Origin: an uncultured Pseudokineococcus sp.
GTDB taxonomy: Bacteria > Actinomycetota > Actinomycetes > Actinomycetales > Quadrisphaeraceae
Direction of reading: 5' to 3'
Assembly: GCF_947499845.1 (NCBI RefSeq)
Contig: NZ_CANMPM010000004.1
Span: 62,001 to 126,000 of the forward strand
Length of the DNA: 64,000 nucleotides
Shown: positions 45,240 to 54,814 of the stretch, in pieces
Layout of the letters: the number at the start of each line of letters is the position of its first letter
How positions within the stretch are numbered: position 1 is the stretch's first letter
Notes under the pieces: model-generated
Databases searched by the model: none
The model's input: the letters and a program-made list of their open reading frames with translations, nothing else
Told to the model about the DNA's origin: nothing
Translations under genes and position numbers: made by a program

Positions 45240-45956
45240 TCAGCCCAGCGCCGTCACCGCGGGGTCGGCGGGCCCGTCCGCGCCGGGGCCGGCGCGCTGC
45301 TCGCGCCGGCGGGCGACCACCCACGTCCGCGCCCCCCAGACGACGAAGCCCGCGTACACGAGGTACAGCACGGCGGAGGGGTAGTACCCGGCTGCCAGCA
45401 GCAGCGGCACCCCGACGACGTCGACGGCGATCCACACGAGCCAGAAGTCGATCCAGCCGCGGGCCATGCCGTACGTCGCGAGCAGCGAGCCCGTGAAGAT
45501 CCACGCGTCCGGGTAGGGCCCGAAGGAGTCGAGCCGCGCGAAGACCTGCGCGAGGCCGAGCGTGCCCACGACCATGACGGCGACGAGCACGGCCCGCTCG
45601 CGGCCGGTGGCCCACCGCGGCTCCACGGCCGGGGCGCCCGCTCCCCCGGCGCGCCGGGTGCGGCTCCACCGCACCCAGCCGTAGACGCTGACGAGGAGGA
45701 AGAACACCTGCCGGCCGGCCTGCCCGTAGAGGTCGACGGCCTGCGGCGTCGCGAAGACGCCGCCGAGGAAGACGGTGAACAGCAGGGCGTTGCCGACGAC
45801 GCCGACCGGCCAGGCCCACACGCGCCGGCGCATCCCGCCGACGGCCGAGGCGAGGCCGAAGAGGTTGCCGACGACCTCGCGCAGCAGCAGGGGCACGCCC
45901 CCGATGACGACCGCGGCGTCGAGGACGGACGCCAGGGCGTCGACGGCGCCGCTCAC
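45240..45956 (-). CDS. pnuC: PnuC-family vitamin transporter (nicotinamide riboside or riboflavin)
   Basis: A 238-residue membrane protein with about seven helices. The PnuC pattern is visible: [52 protein letters not shown] and [30 protein letters not shown]. PnuC proteins are facilitators for nicotinamide riboside. The related PnuX/RibM proteins carry riboflavin and are encoded in actinobacterial rib clusters, which usually lie between rpe and hisE, the place this gene occupies. No FMN-riboswitch-like leader was seen. It is coupled to rpe by a GTGA overlap. Confidence 0.85.
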   Translation of the reverse strand: MSGAVDALASVLDAAVVIGGVPLLLREVVGNLFGLASAVGGMRRRVWAWPVGVVGNALLFTVFLGGVFATPQAVDLYGQAGRQVFFLLVSVYGWVRWSRTRRAGGAGAPAVEPRWATGRERAVLVAVMVVGTLGLAQVFARLDSFGPYPDAWIFTGSLLATYGMARGWIDFWLVWIAVDVVGVPLLLAAGYYPSAVLYLVYAGFVVWGARTWVVARRREQRAGPGADGPADPAVTALG

Positions 45957-46735
45957 CCGCGGTCGACGGGGCCGCGGTCGACGGGGCCGGGGTCGACGGG
46001 GCCGGGGACGTCGGGGCCGGCGACCGCCGCCGCGGCCCGGGCGCGCAGGTCCTCGACCGCGGCCGCCGCGTCCTCGGCGCCGTAGACGGCGGAGCCCGCG
46101 ACGAAGACGTCGGCGCCCGCCTCGGCGGCGCGGCCCACGGTCTCGGCGCTGACGCCGCCGTCGACCTGCACGGCCACGGGCAGCCCCGCGGCGGAGATCG
46201 CCGCCCGCAGGCGCCGGACCTTCGGCAGCACGACGTCGAGGAAGGACTGGCCCCCGAACCCCGGCTCGACGGTCATGAGCAGCACCATGTCGACCTCGCC
46301 CAGGAGGTCGACCCACGGCTCGACGGGCGTCGCCGGGTTGAGCGCGACGGCGGCGCGCGCCCCGAGGCGGCGCAGCTCGCGGGCCAGCCGGACGGGCGCG
46401 GCCGCGGCCTCGGCGTGGAAGGTGACGCCCGCCGCGCCGGCCTCGGCGTACGCGGGCGCCCACCGGTCCGGCGCCTCGACCATGAGGTGGCAGTCCAGCG
46501 GCAGGTCGCTCACCTGCGCCAGGCGCTCGACGACGGGCAGGCCGAGCGTGAGGTTGGGCACGAAGTGGCCGTCCATGACGTCGACGTGCACCGCGTCCGC
46601 CGTGGGGATGCCGCGCACCTCGGCGGCGAGGTCGGTGAAGTCCGCCGACAGGATGCTCGGGTGGACGCGCATCGTGCGCTGCGGTCCCCCGCTCCCCTCG
46701 GGCCTGCTGTCCTGAGGGCTGCCGTCGTCCGTCAC
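45953..46735 (-). CDS. rpe: Ribulose-phosphate 3-epimerase
   Basis: Rpe interconverts ribulose 5-phosphate and xylulose 5-phosphate. [25 protein letters not shown] (metal-binding His/Asp), [25 protein letters not shown] and [10 protein letters not shown] are all intact. The GTG at 46735 adds 21 residues before the usual MRVHPSIL start, but TAGGCT 6 nt upstream supports it; the ATG at 46672 is the alternative. The C-terminus carries Gly-Pro-Val-Asp repeats encoded by a 15-bp tandem repeat. Confidence 0.96.
   Translation of the reverse strand: MTDDGSPQDSRPEGSGGPQRTMRVHPSILSADFTDLAAEVRGIPTADAVHVDVMDGHFVPNLTLGLPVVERLAQVSDLPLDCHLMVEAPDRWAPAYAEAGAAGVTFHAEAAAAPVRLARELRRLGARAAVALNPATPVEPWVDLLGEVDMVLLMTVEPGFGGQSFLDVVLPKVRRLRAAISAAGLPVAVQVDGGVSAETVGRAAEAGADVFVAGSAVYGAEDAAAAVEDLRARAAAAVAGPDVPGPVDPGPVDRGPVDRG
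45958..46002 (-). repeat. 15-bp tandem repeat at the rpe-pnuC junction
   Basis: Three copies of a unit containing GGTCGACGGGGCC code for the GPVD(R/P)G repeats at the Rpe C-terminus and abut the pnuC start. Confidence 0.75.
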
Positions 46736-46741
46736 GCGCGG

Positions 46742-46747
46742 AGCCTA
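46742..46747 (-). promoter_or_regulatory. -10 element of rpe (leaderless type)
   Basis: TAGGCT lies 6 nt before the GTG at 46735 on the minus strand. Confidence 0.5.
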
Positions 46748-46810
46748 CGAGCCGCGGGCGGGTGCGGCGGGTCGGCGACTCCTCCCGGCACGAGCGTCCG
46801 GAGCGGGGGG

Positions 46811-46849
46811 GCGGAGGGGCACGTCAGGCCGGCGCCCCGCCCCCTCCGC
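46811..46849 (-). terminator. Possible terminator after rsmB
   Basis: GCGGAGGGG pairs with CCCCTCCGC across a 21-nt loop that can fold internally. It lies in the 227-bp gap between rsmB and rpe, which otherwise holds only the rpe promoter. Confidence 0.4.
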
Positions 46850-46962
46850 GAGCCGACCGCAGCGCGCCGCGCCAGTGCCCGGAGCCGCGCCGCGCCGGAC
46901 GCGAACCACACCGGGCGTCCGCCCGCCGTCGCGCCCTCCTACCGCTCGGGTCGCCCCCGCCC

Positions 46963-48765
46963 TCACGCCGTGCGGCGCAGCAGGGCCAGGAACATGGCGT
47001 CGGTGCCGTGGGCGTGCGGCCACAGCTGGGCGGTGCGGCCGGCAGCGTCCACCTCGGCGCCGCTCGCCCCGCCGCCCCCGTCGAGGGGCGGCGCCGTGCC
47101 CGGGACGGGCGACAGCGCCGCGGCGTCGAGGACGGCCGGGGCGTCGAGGAGGTCGACCGCGCCGCGCCGGACCGCGTCGCGGACGACGGCGACCGTCTCG
47201 GCGGGGTGCGGCGAGCACGTCACGTAGGCGACGACGCCGCCGACGCGCACCGCCGCCAGGGCGGAGGCGAGGAGGTCGCGCTGCAGCGGTCCCAGCCCGG
47301 ACAGGTCGGAGGGCTGCCGGCGCCAGCGCGCCTCGGGGCGGCGGCGCAGGGCGCCCAGACCCGTGCACGGGGCGTCGACGAGCACGCGGTCGTAGCCGCC
47401 GGGCTCGTCGTCGCCGACGGCGCGGCCGTCGCCGGTGCGCACCTCGACGTCCGGCCCGGCGGCCAGCGCCTGCGCGACGAGCCGGGCGCGGTGCTCGCTC
47501 ACCTCGACGGCCGTGAGCCGGGCGCCGCGGGCGGCGCCCGCCGCGGAGAGCAGCGCCGCCTTGCCGCCGGGGCCGGCGCACAGGTCGAGCCAGCGCTCGT
47601 CACGGCCCTCGAGCGGAGCGGCGGCGAGCGCGAGCGCCACGAGCTGGCTGCCCTCGTCCTGGACGCGGGCGCGGCCGTCGCGCACGGGCGCGAGCGCGCC
47701 CGGGTCGCCCTCCTCGAGCCGGACGGCCTGCGGCGACCACGCGCCGGAGGCGGTGCGCAGCACCGCGGCGCCCGCCGCCGCCACGAGCTCCTCGGGCGTG
47801 CTGAGCCCCGGCCGGGCCGCGAGGACGACCTCGGGGGCGGCGTTGTCGGCGCGCAGCAGCGCCTCGAGCTCGCCGACGTCGCGGCCGTGGGTGACGAGCG
47901 CCTCCCGCAGCGCGCGCACCACCCACGCCGGGTGGCTGTGGAGCACCGCCAGGCGCTCGGTCGGGTCGCCGTCCTCGGGCGCCACGCGCTCCGCCCAGGC
48001 GTCGCGGTCGTGCTCGGCCACCCGCCGCAGCACGGCGTTGGCGAAGCCGCCGCCGCCGGGGCCCACCCGGGTGCGCACGAGCCCGACCGTCTGGCTCACG
48101 GCCGCGTGCGGGGGCACGCGCGTCGCGATCAGCTGGTGGGCGCCCAGCCGCAGCGCGTCGAGCAGCGGCGGGTCGACCTGCGCGAGCGGGCGGTCGACGC
48201 AGGCGGCGAGGACGGCGTCGTAGAGGCCGCGGCCGCGCAGCGTGCCGTACGCCAGCTCGGTGGCCAGCGAGGCCTCGCGGGCGTCGAGGCGGTGCTTCCG
48301 CAGGAGCGCCGGCAGCACGAGGTTGGCGTAGGCGTCCTCCTCGCGGACGGCGGTGAGGACGTCGAAGGCGACCTCGCGCGCCGGCCCTCCGCCGCGCGAG
48401 CGCTGCGAGGGCTTCTGCGTGGACCAGCGCTGGCGGTCGGGGCCGCTGCGCCGCCCGGCCTCACCGCCGCGCCCGCCGGCTCCGGCGCCGGGACCCGACG
48501 TCCGCGGGCCGGCGCCCGCCGGACCGCCGGAGCGCGGCCCGTCGGCACGGGGCCCACCGCCGCGGGGCCCACCGGCGCGCGGCCCACCGCCGCGGGGACC
48601 ACCGCCGCGCGGCCCGCCGCCGGGTGCGCCCCCGCGCGGACCGCCGTCGCCGGCACCGCCCGGGCTGCGCGGGCGACCACCGCCGGTCCCGCCACCGCGC
48701 CCGCGCCCGCCCCGACCGGGGCCCGCCCCGGCGCCGGTCCCGGTGCCGCTCTCGTCGTCGCTCAC
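46963..48765 (-). CDS. rsmB: 16S rRNA m5C967 methyltransferase with an RGG-like N-terminal extension
   Basis: RsmB methylates C967 of 16S rRNA. The core has the NusB-like RNA-binding domain ([26 protein letters not shown]), SAM motif [14 protein letters not shown], motif [10 protein letters not shown] with its Cys and motif VI VTCSPH with the second Cys. Before it lies an extension of about 115 residues made of GGPRGGG-like repeats, which resembles eukaryotic RGG boxes and should be disordered and basic. Total length is 600 against about 450 for the family. The GTG overlaps the fmt stop as GTGA. Confidence 0.95.
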   Translation of the reverse strand: MSDDESGTGTGAGAGPGRGGRGRGGGTGGGRPRSPGGAGDGGPRGGAPGGGPRGGGPRGGGPRAGGPRGGGPRADGPRSGGPAGAGPRTSGPGAGAGGRGGEAGRRSGPDRQRWSTQKPSQRSRGGGPAREVAFDVLTAVREEDAYANLVLPALLRKHRLDAREASLATELAYGTLRGRGLYDAVLAACVDRPLAQVDPPLLDALRLGAHQLIATRVPPHAAVSQTVGLVRTRVGPGGGGFANAVLRRVAEHDRDAWAERVAPEDGDPTERLAVLHSHPAWVVRALREALVTHGRDVGELEALLRADNAAPEVVLAARPGLSTPEELVAAAGAAVLRTASGAWSPQAVRLEEGDPGALAPVRDGRARVQDEGSQLVALALAAAPLEGRDERWLDLCAGPGGKAALLSAAGAARGARLTAVEVSEHRARLVAQALAAGPDVEVRTGDGRAVGDDEPGGYDRVLVDAPCTGLGALRRRPEARWRRQPSDLSGLGPLQRDLLASALAAVRVGGVVAYVTCSPHPAETVAVVRDAVRRGAVDLLDAPAVLDAAALSPVPGTAPPLDGGGGASGAEVDAAGRTAQLWPHAHGTDAMFLALLRRTA

Positions 48766-49730
48766 GCGTCTGCTCCCAGCACCTCGTCGTCGGCGGGACG
48801 GACGCCCCGGGCCCAGTCCTGCGCCGCCATGGGCCTCTTCCCGGCGGGCTGGACCTGTCCCAGCGCGACCGGCCCCGTCCCGGTGCCCACGAGGACCGCG
48901 CCCCGGGTGACCCGCAGCGCGCCCGGACCGAGCGCTGCCCCGTCCTCGGGTGCGGCGTCGGCGGACACGGCGTCGGCGGGCACGGGCTCCACCGGCCCCA
49001 GCCGCAGCCGCTGCCCGCGGAAGGTCGTCCACGCCCCCGGGGCGGGGGTGCACCCGCGCACGCGGCGGTCCACCGCCGCCGCGTCGTCCTCCCAGCGCAC
49101 GCGCGCGTCGTCGGGGCGCAGCTTGGGGGCGAGGGTGACGCCGTCCGCCGGCTGCGGGACGGCGCGCGCCGTCCCGGCCTCGAGGGCGTCGAGGACCCGC
49201 ACGAGCAGGTCCGCCCCTGCCGGCGCCAGGCGCTCGAGCAGGTCCCCCGCCGTGTCCCGCGGCCCCACCGGCTCCTCGAGGGAGCCGAGCACCGGACCGG
49301 TGTCCAGGCCCTCCTCGAGGCGGAACGCGCAGGCGCCCGTCACGGGGTCGCCCGCGAGGACGGCGTGCTGCACCGGCGCGGCGCCGCGCCAGCGCGGCAG
49401 GAGGCTGAAGTGGAGGTTGACCCAGCCGTGGCGGGGGACGTCGAGCGCGCGGCGCGGCACGAGCGCGCCGTAGGCGACGACGGGCACGCAGTCGGGGGCC
49501 AGGTCGGCGAGCTCGGCGAGGAAGGCCTCGTCCCCCGGCCGCTCGGGCGCCAGCACGGGCAGGTCCGCCTCGAGCGCCAGCTCCTTGACGGGGCTGGTGA
49601 CGGCGCGCCGGCCGCGCCCGGCGCGGGCGTCGGGACGGGTGACGACGGCGACGACCTCGTGCGAGGACGCGAGGAGGGCGCGCAGGGACGGGACGGCCGG
49701 CGCGGGGGTGCCGGCGAGGACGACGCGCAC
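48762..49730 (-). CDS. fmt: Methionyl-tRNA formyltransferase
   Basis: Fmt formylates initiator Met-tRNA using 10-formyl-THF. The 322-residue protein shows [33 protein letters not shown], the active-site strand [20 protein letters not shown] with catalytic Asn and His, and a C-terminal OB-like domain. The GTG start lies 3 nt after the def stop, and its end overlaps rsmB, giving a tight def-fmt-rsmB unit. Confidence 0.97.
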   Translation of the reverse strand: MRVVLAGTPAPAVPSLRALLASSHEVVAVVTRPDARAGRGRRAVTSPVKELALEADLPVLAPERPGDEAFLAELADLAPDCVPVVAYGALVPRRALDVPRHGWVNLHFSLLPRWRGAAPVQHAVLAGDPVTGACAFRLEEGLDTGPVLGSLEEPVGPRDTAGDLLERLAPAGADLLVRVLDALEAGTARAVPQPADGVTLAPKLRPDDARVRWEDDAAAVDRRVRGCTPAPGAWTTFRGQRLRLGPVEPVPADAVSADAAPEDGAALGPGALRVTRGAVLVGTGTGPVALGQVQPAGKRPMAAQDWARGVRPADDEVLGADA

Positions 49731-49733
49731 GGC

Positions 49734-50282
49734 TCAGGTCGCCCGGCCGAAGGTGGCGTGCGGGCTCGTGCGCACCACCGGCGCCGGCTCCCCCGCCGCC
49801 CAGGCCGCCTCCCGGATCGCCTTCATCGCCAGCTTGCGCTCCTCGCGCTCCATCCGGTCGATGAAGAGGATGCCGTCGAGGTGGTCCGTCTCGTGCTGGA
49901 TCGCCCGCGCCATCAGCGCGCTGCCGGAGAGGACGACGTCCTCGCCGTGGAGGTCCTGCCCGTGGGCCACGACGTGGAGGCTGCGGCGCGTGCTCGCGAA
50001 GACGCCGGGGAAGCTGAGGCAGCCCTCATCGCCGTCCTGGCACTCCTCCGACAGCTGCAGCCGCGGGTTGACGAGGTGCCCCAGCACGCCGTCGACGTGG
50101 TAGGTGAAGACCCGCAGTGAGACGCCGATCTGGGGCGCCGCGAGGCCAGCGCCCCGCTGCTCGAGCATCGTGTGCTCGAGGTCGGTGACGAGCTGCGCCA
50201 GCTCGCGGTCGAAGTCGACGACCTCGTCGGCGCGACGGCGCAGGACGGGGTCGCCGAACAGGCGGACGGGCTGGACGGCCAC
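49734..50282 (-). CDS. def: Peptide deformylase
   Basis: A metalloenzyme that removes the formyl group from nascent proteins. The three motifs are present: GAGLAAPQIG, EGCLSFPG and HETDHLDG, the last two providing the Cys and two His metal ligands. The length of 182 residues is typical of actinobacterial type I enzymes with a longer C-terminus. The GTG start has GAAGGG upstream, and TAGGAT at 50322-50327 may be the -10. Confidence 0.97.
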   Translation of the reverse strand: MAVQPVRLFGDPVLRRRADEVVDFDRELAQLVTDLEHTMLEQRGAGLAAPQIGVSLRVFTYHVDGVLGHLVNPRLQLSEECQDGDEGCLSFPGVFASTRRSLHVVAHGQDLHGEDVVLSGSALMARAIQHETDHLDGILFIDRMEREERKLAMKAIREAAWAAGEPAPVVRTSPHATFGRAT

Positions 50283-50321
50283 GAGCGGGGCCCTTCGACG
50301 ACGGCAGGAGGAGCGCAGGCG

Positions 50322-50327
50322 ATCCTA
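50322..50327 (-). promoter_or_regulatory. -10 element of def-fmt-rsmB
   Basis: TAGGAT, within a CCTAGG palindrome, would give a leader of about 33 nt carrying a GAAGGG ribosome binding site. Confidence 0.5.
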
Positions 50328-50377
50328 GGCTCCGCGCCGACCGGCTCCCGCGGGCGAGGCCGCCCCGCCCGGGCTCC

Positions 50378-52717
50378 TCACCAGCCCTCGAGCGGGTCGA
50401 GGGGGTCGACGACCACCCGCACCGCCGGCTCCCGCCTGGCCGACGTCGCGGCCCGCGCGGCGCGCAGCGCGTCGGCGAGGGCGAGGCGCTGCGCCGCCGG
50501 GGCGCGCAGCAGGGCCTGCACGCCGGGGGCGTCGTCGTCCGCCGCCTCCGCGGGGGTGGTGCCCGCGCCCGCTCCCCTTCCCCCCGCTCCCCCTGCGCCG
50601 TCCGGCCGGCCCGCGGGCCCGGGGCCGCCCCCGGTGCCGGGCAGCGCTGCGTCCCCCGGCGCGGGGCGCCGCGGCAGGACGGCCCGGCCGCGGGGGGCGC
50701 GGGCCGGCCCCGGGCCGCTCCGCCCGCCCCCGGCGGTCCCCGCCGCGCCGGGCGCGAGCGCCCCGGAGGCCCCGGATGACCCGGAGGCCCCGACCCAGGC
50801 CTGCTCCGCCATCGGCGCGGGGCCGAGCACGGACGCGCCCGCAGGGAGGTGGGCCGCCGCGAGCAGCGCCCGCACACCGGGGGCCGGTCCGCTGACCCGG
50901 GCCACGGCGACGGCCGGCGGCAGCGCCAGCTCGACGCGCTCGGCCAGCTCGCGCTCCGCGTGGCCGCCCGGGTCCCAGCGCACGAGGGCCTGCAGCGGCG
51001 CGAGACCCGCGTCCCCCACCGCCAGCACGCGCCCGCCGTCCGCCGCCGGGCGCACCAGGGACGCCGCCTGGAGCCAGCGCCGCAGGGCCTCCTCGGCCGA
51101 GCGCAGGTCGGCGCGGGTGAGCAGCGCCCAGGTGTCGAGCAGCAGGGCCGCGCTGTAGCCGCCCTCCGCGAGCGGCTCCGCGCCGGGCGTCGCGACGACG
51201 AGGGCCGGCTCGGCGGGGACCACGGGCAGCACGTCGGCCGCTCCGCCCGAGCGCCGGACCACCACCCCGGGCAGGGCCCGGCCGAGCTCCTCGGCGGTGC
51301 GCCCCGACCCGACGACGAGCGACCGCAGCGCCCGGCCCCCGCAGTGCCGGCAGGCCCACGCCGGGGCGCCGGTGGCGCACCAGCGGCACACCGGGGCGCT
51401 CGCGCCGCCCGGCTCGTCGGGCTGCGGCAGCGCGAGGGGCCCGCCGCACCGGTCGCACCGGGCGGGGTGGCGGCAGCGCTGGCACGCCGTGGCCGGCAGG
51501 TAGCCGGCGCGCGGCACCTGGACGAGCACGGGTCCCGAGGGCAGCGACTCCCGGACGAGGCGCAGGGCGCTGGAGGGCAGGCGCGCGCCCGGGCCGGCCG
51601 GGTCGCGCCCGTCGTCCTCCGCGACGGCGACGCGCGGCGCCCGGGCCCGCACGACCTCGCGGGCCGCGACGACCGGCCGCGCCCAGCCCGTGGCGAGCAG
51701 CTGCTGGGCCGCGGCGGTGCGCGCCCCCGAGCCGACGACCGCGGCGGCGCCCGTCGCCTCCGCGCGCTCGAGCAGCACGTCGCGCGCGTGCGGGTACGGC
51801 GCCCGCGGCTCGACGTGGAGGTCGTCACCGTCGTCCCAGCAGACGACGAGGCCGAGGTCCTGCACCGGCGCGAGGGCCGCCGCCCGGGTGCCGACGGCGA
51901 CGCGCACCCGCCCGCGCCGCAGGGCGAGGAAGGCGCGGTAGCGCGCGGTGGGGCCGTCGTCGGCCGTGAGGCGGACGTGGCGCCCGGCGCCGAGCACCTC
52001 GCCGAGCGCGGCGTCGACGCGGGCGACGTCGCGGTGGTCGGGGACGACGAGCAGCGCCCCGCGCCCCCCGGCCAGCGCGGCCGCGGCGAGCACCGCCAGC
52101 GCGGCGGGCCAGTCCTGCTCGGGCGCGCCGGGCAGCGCCGTCCAGACCGCCCGCGGGGCACCGCCGGCCGCCGTGCGCGCCACCAGCGCGGGCCCGCCCG
52201 CGTACGCCCGCCAGGGCCCGGGGTCCGGGAGCGGGAGGGGACCGAGCGGCGGGCCGGGGCGCTCCTCGGTCTCGACCGCCGCGCGCCGGGGCGGCACGGC
52301 GAGCCGCAGGACGTCGGCGGTCGTGCCGACCCAGCGGCGCGCGACGGCGCGGGCCAGCGCGAGCACCTGCGGGTCGAGCACCGGCTCGGCCGAGACGACC
52401 CGCCGCAGCGGCAGGAGGGTGCCGGTGTGCTCGGTGGTGGCGCGCCGCTCGACGACGTACCCCTCGACGTCCGACCCGGCGAAGCGCACCCTCACCCGGG
52501 CGCCCGGTACGGCGGCGTCCGCCGCGGACTCCGGGACGGCGTAGTCGAAGACGCGGTCGAGGTGCGGCAGCGGGACGTCGAGCACGACGCCCGCCACCGG
52601 GTCCACCGCCGCGGCGCCCTCGGGCGGGCGCGGAACCCGGCGCCGCGTCGACGAGCGCAGCAGGGCGAGCTGCTCGTCCTCGCCCCCGACCGACCGACCG
52701 GCCCCGCCCTCGCCCAC
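50378..52717 (-). CDS. priA: Primosomal protein N' (PriA), helicase motifs absent
   Basis: PriA restarts stalled replication forks. The N-terminal DNA-binding region (VVLDVPLPHLDRVFDYAVPESAADAAVPGARVRVRF) and the eight-cysteine zinc-binding segment (CQRCRHPARCDRCGG...CRWCATGAPAWACRHCGG, about residues 405-455) are clear. No Walker A GKT is present where one is expected (GRGALLVVPDHRDVARV), as is typical of actinobacterial PriA, thought to lack helicase activity. The GTG at 52717 gives 779 residues and lies 7 nt after TGGGAT, a weak leaderless-type signal. Low-complexity Gly/Ala stretches interrupt the C-terminal part. Confidence 0.93.
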   Translation of the reverse strand: MGEGGAGRSVGGEDEQLALLRSSTRRRVPRPPEGAAAVDPVAGVVLDVPLPHLDRVFDYAVPESAADAAVPGARVRVRFAGSDVEGYVVERRATTEHTGTLLPLRRVVSAEPVLDPQVLALARAVARRWVGTTADVLRLAVPPRRAAVETEERPGPPLGPLPLPDPGPWRAYAGGPALVARTAAGGAPRAVWTALPGAPEQDWPAALAVLAAAALAGGRGALLVVPDHRDVARVDAALGEVLGAGRHVRLTADDGPTARYRAFLALRRGRVRVAVGTRAAALAPVQDLGLVVCWDDGDDLHVEPRAPYPHARDVLLERAEATGAAAVVGSGARTAAAQQLLATGWARPVVAAREVVRARAPRVAVAEDDGRDPAGPGARLPSSALRLVRESLPSGPVLVQVPRAGYLPATACQRCRHPARCDRCGGPLALPQPDEPGGASAPVCRWCATGAPAWACRHCGGRALRSLVVGSGRTAEELGRALPGVVVRRSGGAADVLPVVPAEPALVVATPGAEPLAEGGYSAALLLDTWALLTRADLRSAEEALRRWLQAASLVRPAADGGRVLAVGDAGLAPLQALVRWDPGGHAERELAERVELALPPAVAVARVSGPAPGVRALLAAAHLPAGASVLGPAPMAEQAWVGASGSSGASGALAPGAAGTAGGGRSGPGPARAPRGRAVLPRRPAPGDAALPGTGGGPGPAGRPDGAGGAGGRGAGAGTTPAEAADDDAPGVQALLRAPAAQRLALADALRAARAATSARREPAVRVVVDPLDPLEGW

Positions 52718-52855
52718 GGGCCCGATCCCACCAGCCCCCACCGACGCCGCGCACGCCGCCCGGCGCGCCTCCCGCCGGGGACCGAGGGCCCGGGCCACCG
52801 GGTCGGAGGACGCCCCCCGCTCAAGGACGCCACCTCCCCGGCCGAGGGAACGGGT

Positions 52856-54814
52856 GTGACCGCCCTGCCCCCGCGCCACGCCGCCCCGGCGTGCCCGGTG
52901 CCGCCGCCCCCCTCGAGGCCGGTGCCCGGACCCCGGCGCGCCGCTGCGCCGCCGGCGCGGAGGTCGGACGCGGACGGACCGGTGGACGAGCAGCCAGTGG
53001 ACGTGCCGTCCGTGACCGTGCCGTCGGTGGACGAGCCGTCGGTGGACGAGCGCGCCGACCGCGTCCAGCTCGTCCTCGACGCCTTCACGGCCATGGCGGG
53101 CGAGGACGACGAGGAGGGCGCCCTCGAGCGCGCCGTCGACGTCGCGCGCCTGGCCACCCGGTCCCTGCTCGGGGCGGCCGTGCTCGTCGGCCCGGGCGGC
53201 GTGACGCACCTCGTCCACGCGGGCATGACGACGTCGCAGGTGGCGCGCCTGCCCGGCCCGCCGCAGGGCCACGGGGTGCTCGGCGCCGTCCTCGCCGGCG
53301 AGCTGGTGCGGACGGCAGACCTGCGCACGCACCCCTCCGCCGGCGCCGTGCCCGAGGGGCACGTGCCGATGCGCGCCTTCCTCGGCGTGCCCGTGCAGGT
53401 CGAGGAGGGCGCCGAGGTCCTCGGCGCCTTCTACCTCGCCAAGCCACCCCGCCACCCCGCGCACACCGGCGCCGACGAGGCGCTCGTCACCGCGCTGGCG
53501 CGCCAGTGCGCCCAGGTCGTCGTCCGGGTGCGCGACGCCCGCCGCGTCCGCGAGCTGGCCGCCCGCCTCGAGGTCGCCGAGCGCGTCCGGGCGGCGGCGC
53601 TCGCGCAGATGACGACCGACGTCGACCCGGTCGAGGCCGTCGACCGGCTCCTGGAGGTCGCCCGCGAGCAGCTGCGCATGCCGTTCGCGGCGCTCGTGCG
53701 CGTCGACGAGGACGCGCAGGTCGTCGAGCGCAGCAGCGGCGAGGCGCCCGTCCCGGCCCTGCGGCGCGACGTCGCCCTCGGCGGGCCCACGCCCTGCCGC
53801 CGCGTGCTGGCCGAGGGCCGCGGGGTCGTCGCCGACCTCGTCGGCGACCCGTCCGGCCGGGTGGCCCTCGCTGCGCCCGCGGGCCTGGCCGCCTACGCCG
53901 GGGCGCCGGTGCTCGTGCGGGGCCGCGCCCACGGGACGCTCTGCACCGCCTCGGACCGGCAGGTCGCGCTCACCCGGTCCGACGCGTCGGTGCTCGAGGT
54001 GCTCGCCGACCTCGCGGGCCGCCAGCTCGCGCGCCTGGAGGACGACGCCGCCGTCCGGACCCGCCGCGAGGAGGCCCTCGCCCCGCTCCTCGCCCCCGGG
54101 GGCCTGCGGGTCGTCCTGCAGCCGGTCGTCGACCTCGTCGCCGACCGCGTCGTCGGCGTGGAGGCCCTGGCCCGCTTCCCCGGGCGCGGGCAGGGGCCGG
54201 ACCGCGTCTTCGCCGCGGCGGCGGACGTCGGGCTCGGCACGGCGCTGGAGCTCGCGGCCGTCGACGCGGCGACCGCCCTGCTCGACCGCCTCCCGGCCCA
54301 CCTCCACCTCGCCGTCAACGCCGGGCCCGCTCTCGTCACCGAGCCCGGGCTGCTCGAGCGCCTCGCCGGGCTGCCGCCGGGGCGGGTCGTCGTCGAGGTC
54401 ACCGAGCACGAGGACCTCGCCGACCACCCCGGGCTGCCCGCGGCGCTGGCGGCCCTGCGCGCCGCGGGCGCCCGGGTGGCGCTCGACGACGTCGGCGCCG
54501 GCTACGCCGGCCTGCGGAGCGTGGCGGACCTGTCCCCCGACGTCATCAAGGCCGACGCCAGCCTCGTGCGGGGGCTCCCGGAGAGCCCGGCGCGCCGCTC
54601 GCTCGTGCGGGCGCTCGTCGCCCTGGCGGCCGACCTGGGGGCCGACCTCGTGGCCGAGGGCGTCGAGACGCCCGCCGAGCTGGCCGAGCTGCGGCGCCTC
54701 GGCGTCCGCCTCGCGCAGGGCTTCCTGCTCGGCCGCCCCGCGCCGCTCGAGGAGCTGCGCCTCAGCCGACCGCGGCGCGCAGCGCCTCGACCCGGTCCGT
54801 CCGCTCCCAGGTGA
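52856..54814 (+). CDS. GAF-GAF-EAL cyclic-di-GMP phosphodiesterase
   Basis: A soluble 652-residue signalling protein. Two GAF-type sensor domains (about 70-235 and 245-405) precede an EAL domain (about 420-645). The EAL residues needed for catalysis are present: GVEALARF, the Asn in [42 protein letters not shown] and QGFLLGRP, so activity is expected. No GGDEF domain or membrane helix is seen. The first 40 residues are Pro/Arg-rich. The GTG at 52856 has a weak GAGGG upstream. Its last 17 codons overlap the convergent metK gene. Confidence 0.92.
   Translation: MTALPPRHAAPACPVPPPPSRPVPGPRRAAAPPARRSDADGPVDEQPVDVPSVTVPSVDEPSVDERADRVQLVLDAFTAMAGEDDEEGALERAVDVARLATRSLLGAAVLVGPGGVTHLVHAGMTTSQVARLPGPPQGHGVLGAVLAGELVRTADLRTHPSAGAVPEGHVPMRAFLGVPVQVEEGAEVLGAFYLAKPPRHPAHTGADEALVTALARQCAQVVVRVRDARRVRELAARLEVAERVRAAALAQMTTDVDPVEAVDRLLEVAREQLRMPFAALVRVDEDAQVVERSSGEAPVPALRRDVALGGPTPCRRVLAEGRGVVADLVGDPSGRVALAAPAGLAAYAGAPVLVRGRAHGTLCTASDRQVALTRSDASVLEVLADLAGRQLARLEDDAAVRTRREEALAPLLAPGGLRVVLQPVVDLVADRVVGVEALARFPGRGQGPDRVFAAAADVGLGTALELAAVDAATALLDRLPAHLHLAVNAGPALVTEPGLLERLAGLPPGRVVVEVTEHEDLADHPGLPAALAALRAAGARVALDDVGAGYAGLRSVADLSPDVIKADASLVRGLPESPARRSLVRALVALAADLGADLVAEGVETPAELAELRRLGVRLAQGFLLGRPAPLEELRLSRPRRAAPRPGPSAPR

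Noticed and set aside
50849-52855. A long 5' extension of the GAF-GAF-EAL frame across priA
   Set aside because: The extension is antisense to priA and has no domain. The protein is complete from the GTG at 52856.
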